A stretch of 64,000 nt of DNA, taken from Tetmemena sp. SeJ-2015. Taxonomy: Eukaryota > Ciliophora > Spirotrichea > Sporadotrichida > Oxytrichidae. Positions 59,601 through 64,000 of this stretch are shown here, in pieces (within the stretch, counting starts at the first letter, position 1; each line of letters begins with the position of its first letter). The stretch spans positions 1 through 64,000 of the forward strand of contig JAJKFJ010021298.1 in assembly GCA_027382625.1 (NCBI GenBank), read 5' to 3'. The position numbers and the translations under genes were made by a program. The notes beneath the pieces are model-generated. The model was not told the DNA's origin. It made no database searches and saw only the letters and a list, made by a program, of their open reading frames with translations.

Positions 59601-61739
59601 AACTGTTCCCTACTATATAGGATACTACATCGCGGACTATATAATCTGTAAAAAAATTTTCTTATGTTAATCTATATTTTCTACATTATTCCTAACCTAT
59701 TGGTGGTAATTCTTTGCTACTCCTTACAGATTAGTCTCTTTACTAATTTTCAAATTGTCAAGATAATCACATTCCAAAATTTTACTCTCTTTTATCTATA
59801 AGATAAGTTGCATGATTACTTTCGGTGCTATCCTTATACCCCTAAGTTATTTGATAAATTGTATACTCCTAATTTTTATCTCTTTCTCATTGATAGGCTT
59901 CATTTTTAAAGACTATGATAACGCATTTAGAAACTCAGGTCTGATCCTCTTCACCTTTGGTTTCTTAATAGCAGATGCGATTTCTTGCATCTCTCACACG
60001 AGCTTTTACTCTGATGGAGCAGATATCTTGCCTGCTAGATTCATTGCTATGCTTGACCCTTTTGTCTTTTACTACTGGACGTAAGGGTTTCCCATCAGAG
60101 ATGACATGCACCGATTTCTATTATAAATTTCTCTATGTTTTAATGCCAGGTTAGGGAGATAAATTTTACCATTTATTATCCTATCCCATTTATCATAGAG
60201 AGACTAAATTACCCTGAGCCTTCAATTAGTATTTTGCCTAATCCAGGTTATCCTTGGATTCATGGTGCTTGCAGTTTTAATTTACATTGACATATAAAGA
60301 CATCGCAAAATCATCAAACAGAAGCAGTTAGACAGAAAGAGATAAATCCCTCTAATAATTATCCAAATCAGAAAAAGGAATACTAGGAACATTCAAAGTG
60401 AAATATTAACCAAAGGATCATTAGAATAAGGTGGAGTTGAGTCTGTTCTCTTAGAAAAACATCTACTTTTAAATTTTATTGTCTTTAGAAAAGTATATGA
60501 TAGAGGGTTCTGAGATATCTAAACAGTATCAAGACTCAAAGCTGGCAGTTAAGGATATAAGCCTTTAACTAAAGCCCAAATAGATTCTAGGTATCTTGGG
60601 TCCTAATGGTGCAGGCAAAAGTTCTCTTTTCAGTATCCTCGCACTGATGCAATCACGAACTCTGGGAAATGTTTCCATCCTGGGTAAGACATTAATTTAA
60701 TGTAATTTTAAAGAGAGCATTTTTAAAAAGAAACTAGAGGAATTTAAGCCAGCATAAGATGGAGAAAAGTTAGGATTAGTGGCTTAGAATAACATCCTGT
60801 GGGATACTTTTACAGTAGATGAGCATTTGAATCTGGCGGGAGACTAAAGGGATATCCAAGGTCATATATAGACAAGCAGAAAACGATTATAAAATACGTT
60901 CTGGGCTTGGATATATACTCAAAAAGATAGGCGATGTACCTTAGCGGGGGCAACAAGAGAAAATTGAATTCAGTTTTGTTAATCATTAGAATATTTTTGA
61001 TTGTGTACAGCGATGGCTTTGATTGGGGACCCTCAGTTATTTTTATTGGATGAGTGTTCAGCTGGAATGTCAAAATAATGTTTATAATTGATTGAGTGAA
61101 TGGATCCTATATCTCGCAAGAGGTTTTTCTCTTTTTTGAGGCGCTAAGATAACGTGGCTGCAATTCTCATAACTCAAAGGATAGACGAGGCAGAGGATAT
61201 TTGCGACGATATCGCCATCATTTATTTATAAGTGAGTTATTTCTTACTTAATCATGGCTAATGGGAAGATCAAAGATATAGGCGCTCCAAACTTACTAAA
61301 ACTTAAGCATGGATCAGGTTTCTAACTAAAAATAGAACTCTTTTCGCGCCTTGAGGAGTTAGATATAGAGGAACACATCCAATCTTAGTTGCCTTTTTGC
61401 AAACGTCAATCCGCTTGTGAAGACAATGAAAGCTTTTTTAAGTTTGAATGAATATAGTATATATACTTTATTAGCTCCAAATACATCTGCTATAATTTTC
61501 ATTAAACGCTCTTTAGAGTCATTTAATCATTGGCATACTATAATTTTGACGAGATAGAGAACTACCACAGCAGCAACCGCTTTAGTCTAAAGCATAAGAT
61601 GGCTCATCTCTTTCGTGAGATGTGCGAGCTAATCGAAAATGAGAAAATCAAAGACTTCTCAATTACTCGATCCTCGCTCGAGCAAGTCCTCACCAAATTT
61701 TCAAAAGGTAATCTCAAAAAATAATTTCGCATAGGCTGA
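56672..61739 (+). CDS. ABC transporter 1, ABCA-type full transporter
   Basis: Membrane ATP-driven transporter with two halves. ATG 56672 ([20 protein letters not shown]). TMD1: [63 protein letters not shown]1 (58,080-58,780): Walker [14 protein letters not shown]-loop [19 protein letters not shown], signature [15 protein letters not shown], Walker [14 protein letters not shown]-loop TTQHIEEA. TMD2 59,330-60,300. NBD2 (60,480-61,700): Walker [14 protein letters not shown], signature [12 protein letters not shown], Walker [12 protein letters not shown], switch region [17 protein letters not shown] at 61737-61739. IESs at 57207-57242, 58362-58395 and 60974-61010. Oddities: an in-frame TGA at about 57609 (LYL-stop-AYFDP where copy 2 has YLKSYFDP), an extra base near 58,680 (EEA|DY), and no visible TM1 segment on the plus strand near the start. 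ABCA proteins usually move lipids; the substrate is unknown. Confidence 0.8.
57207..57242 (+). other. IES in ABC1, pointer TTATTC
   Basis: attgcTTATTCtaatt (57201-57206) ... agtTTATTCacagc (57237-57242), 36 bp. Removal gives [15 protein letters not shown]. The tandem copy has an IES at the same place with a different pointer. Confidence 0.85.
58362..58395 (+). other. IES in ABC1 NBD1, pointer AAGTG
   Basis: gagaAAGTGtaaatg (58357-58361) ... aatAAGTGattgatg (58391-58395), 34 bp. Removal gives [14 protein letters not shown]. The second transporter has LETVINETLETVML with no insert at this point (63,948-63,980). Confidence 0.85.
60974..61010 (+). other. IES in ABC1 NBD2, pointer CAG
   Basis: aattCAGttttg (60971-60973) ... 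gtaCAGcgatgg (61008-61010), 37 bp. Removal gives [19 protein letters not shown], joining the signature motif to Walker B. A GT-AG reading would break the frame. Confidence 0.8.
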
Positions 61740-61830
61740 TTAACAGAGAAGATTTATTATTTAATCTGAGGGAAAGTAAATTACTTGGTGAGGCAGCTAC
61801 TAATAAGAATTAAGAGGGGGTGGTAAATCG

Positions 61831-64000
61831 ATGGCTTAAAATAGAGATTCCTATGAAATGCAATAGGACGCAACAGAGTATACTGAATCCTCTTTATCAT
61901 GGAAATTATTTAGAATGAGCTTTAAAAAGTGCAAGAGTTAAGTAATCCTTTTTTTGCTTTTGCGATGATTTAGAAGCCTGTTAATTTGATATCAATTAAG
62001 AATTATAATTTTTGTATTTTAACATTTTATTTACACTTTGAAAAGATAGATAGTTCCAAATGTATCTATATAGTAGCTTATAATTGAAAGTATAATATGC
62101 CACACGATTAGTTATTTCATTTTCTGGAAAGCCTTGTTTTCTCAAAGTAATTGGAATCAAAATGTTTGCCAGCAGGATCAAGAAACAAATTAAAAATTAA
62201 AGGCTTGGATAACAAAAATATAAAATTGCGACTGGAAACGTGAACTCAAGGATAGTGTCGATTTTATTTCTCTTTTTGATTATGAGATTTTTCCAAAAAA
62301 GAACCTTGAACTAAGTGGAGAAAGTCATTTTGTTTATAATGATAGTCCTTTTCTATTAATCTGGATCAAAATTATTACTTGCTTTGTATATTCTATGAAT
62401 TATAGGATAGAGTTATTATATCTATTTTGATTATAATTTTACACAAAGCCTTTATTCCTTCTATTAAAGATATTTGAATTTAATATCAATTCACGATATT
62501 TACTTTCCGTAAATAAAGTTATAATATTTTGTCCCTTTCAACTTCGTAATGACGAGTGCGATCCCGCTTCTGTTTGCAAATACCTGCCGATTCATAATGT
62601 TTCAGATCGTGAAGGAAAAGGAAACCATGATCTATAAGTCCTTCTGCACTCTCAATATGAGTTCCCTAGCATATTCTCTCTCATTCATCGCAGTCCAATT
62701 CGTCAATTGCTAATTTAATGTAATGAAATCTAATTTTTATCTTACAAATATAAAATTAAATGCTTGTTCACAGCGCTTCTATTGACTCTGTCAAATATCA
62801 TTATCATAGGCGATGCTATAAAACATCTAGTCATTATCACTGTATTAATTTGATATGCACGTGGAGTGGTTTTGTTCTTTCTGGCGAATTTGCTTTTCGG
62901 AGTTGCGATGATAATGTTCTCTCTGACAGTGACAACTCTTTTTAACGATTCTAAATTCTCCACTCAGATTGGCTTCCTGGGTCTTTTCTTGCCTGTTTTC
63001 CTCTATATTGCTATTGAAGTTTTTGTCTTCCCCAATTAAAGAGAAGTCTTGCTTGCACATTAAGAATATAGAAATTAAATGAAAAGAAATTAATATTATC
63101 TGAAGCACTATCGTGGCTGCCTCATATCCCATGCATGAAGCTATCACAGACCTATTTAAAATCCTACTTTGATCCATTTAAGGTTCTAGATAGCACTCGG
63201 GAATGGCTTCACTTTGTCCTCCTCATTGCAAATATTGTCTTCTGGTTCGTGCTAAACAAAAGCATGAAAAAATCATGCTTGGCAGTGAGAATAAATAAGG
63301 ATGAGGTTTATTCTTGATACCCTTGACAATTTGATTAACTAGAATAAAAATCCATTGCTTATGCTACAGCAGCAAATTACCGATAATGATAAGAAAGCAG
63401 ATTGCTCAAGTAAGGGGAAATAAAACCGACCCACCAATAAGAGTGACTCAACTCAGAAATCTCTAAACTAGTGTGTTGAAACGGAGGATGATATGACAAC
63501 GTTAAGATCCAAATTTATCCAAGAAGGCACTGAAGGGGCTGACTAGGAGAGGAGCTTCAGCATTGAAGATTGCATCAAGATTGATAACATATCCTAATAA
63601 GTATATAGCTGCGTTTTAGAAAATATTGCTGCTTTTATTAAATCCAAGGCTTTTGGAGAAAACAAGGTTGTCAGAAATTTCTCATTAAGAATCCATCAAA
63701 GTGAAATTGTATGCTTACTGGGAAATAATGGAGCTGGCAAAACTACTCTAATCAACATGCTTGTGGGATTAATTAAGCCAGATTCTGGACGAGTGAGTAT
63801 CTACGGCCACAGTTTAGATAAGGAATTGTGCATTTGTAGAAACAACATCAGACTGTGCAGCAATTCGACTTTCTGTTGTATGACCTCACTCCTCGAGAAC
63901 ATCTGTACTTTGTCAGCTAAATGAGAGGTATCGAAGATTCGCAATTAGAGACAGTCATAAATGAAACCTTAGAGACTGTCATGCTCTCTAATGATCAGAA
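61831..64000 (+). CDS. ABC transporter 2, tandem paralogue, 3' part outside the window
   Basis: ATG 61831: MAQNRDSYEMQQDATEYTES, ending at KKCK (61,935). The next segment is on the opposite strand (62,308 to 62,084). The plus strand resumes at 62,536 with [20 protein letters not shown], almost identical in DNA to ABC1 over about 160 bp. Then come [11 protein letters not shown] (after a 53-bp IES), [43 protein letters not shown]1 Walker A CLLGNNGAGKTTLINMLVGL, and [20 protein letters not shown]. Frame errors: about 62,850 (TGA in FLxxxW region) and about 63,860 (tgcagcaa, one base short of the Q-loop in ABC1). Either sequence errors or decay. The gene is cut by the window end within NBD1. Confidence 0.75.
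62084..62308 (-). other. Inverted MDS of ABC transporter 2 (first membrane region)
   Basis: 225 bp open on the minus strand: KVLFWKNLIIKKRNKIDTIL, EFTFPVAILYFCYPSLQF, LILLANILIPITLRKQGF and RVAYYTFN, the typical N-terminal segment of ABCA proteins (basic stretch, then TM1). Its 5' end carries CAAG (plus CTTG 62305-62308), repeated at the end of the plus-strand piece (61932-61935). Its 3' end carries TTTCAA (plus TTGAAA 62084-62089), repeated at the start of the next plus-strand piece (62536-62541). Both joins keep the frame: SFKKCKVLFWKN and [13 protein letters not shown]. Confidence 0.85.
62712..62764 (+). other. IES in ABC2, pointer TGCT
   Basis: caatTGCTaattt (62708-62711) ... aaaTGCTtgttc (62761-62764), 53 bp. 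Removal gives [15 protein letters not shown]. It is the same site as the ABC1 IES, moved by one base and with an unrelated insert sequence. Confidence 0.85.

Noticed and set aside
1..64000. Euplotes, Stentor or a bacterial origin
   Set aside because: TAA and TAG occur inside conserved proteins as Gln and TGA ends genes, which excludes Euplotes (TGA as Cys) and standard-code Stentor; introns exclude bacteria.

Overview
This window reads as germline (micronuclear) DNA of a spirotrich ciliate, probably a hypotrich of the Oxytricha/Stylonychia kind. TAA and TAG are read throughout as glutamine and TGA is the stop, which is the ciliate nuclear code. Genes of fairly high GC are cut by short AT-rich inserts. 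Many inserts do not have GT-AG ends but sit between short direct repeats of 2-9 bp. Deleting one repeat plus the insert restores a conserved protein in frame. This is the MDS / IES / pointer structure of hypotrich germline genes. True GTAAG...TAG introns also occur. No telomeres, rRNA, tRNA or CRISPR were recognised. The genus is not proven.

Layout. (1) 0.4-35.0 kb, minus strand: a four-domain voltage-gated calcium-channel-like gene (called CavM here), N-terminus at 34,959 and C-terminus near 0.4 kb. Its domain II-III junction and early domain III pieces occur in three tandem copies, A (24.0-25.0 kb), B (14.0-15.4 kb) and C (6.3-8.0 kb). Between the pieces lie other genes: two plus-strand protein kinase genes (8.7-12.0 and 16.6-19.6 kb), each followed by fragments of a ubiquitin-like/Cys-containing protein, and a small minus-strand coiled-coil gene (5.4-6.1 kb). 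Kinase 2 is bracketed by inverted repeats of about 410 bp. (2) 35.1-38.5 kb, minus: an insulin-degrading-enzyme-like M16 peptidase. (3) 38.9-39.8 kb, plus: a complete 238-residue gene with two introns. (4) 40.2-41.1 kb, minus: a possible small gene. (5) 42.0-56.7 kb, plus: a second calcium-channel gene (CavP), paralogous to CavM and placed head to head with it. (6) 56.7-64.0 kb, plus: two tandem ABCA-type ABC transporter genes, the second running off the end.

The strongest observation is in the second transporter. The segment coding for its first membrane region (62,084-62,308) lies on the opposite strand, and 4-bp and 6-bp pointers at its two ends place it in frame between its plus-strand neighbours. 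This is a scrambled germline gene that needs a DNA inversion. Several IESs are multiples of three without a TGA, so they look like protein insertions unless the paralogue is compared. Scattered one-base frameshifts, in-frame TGAs and homopolymer-swollen stretches suggest either residual long-read consensus errors or decay of some copies.

Both channels keep Glu at all four filter positions, as in calcium-selective channels. Ciliate channels of this kind drive the ciliary calcium current. Assignments rest on motifs and paralogue comparison read by eye; no search was run.
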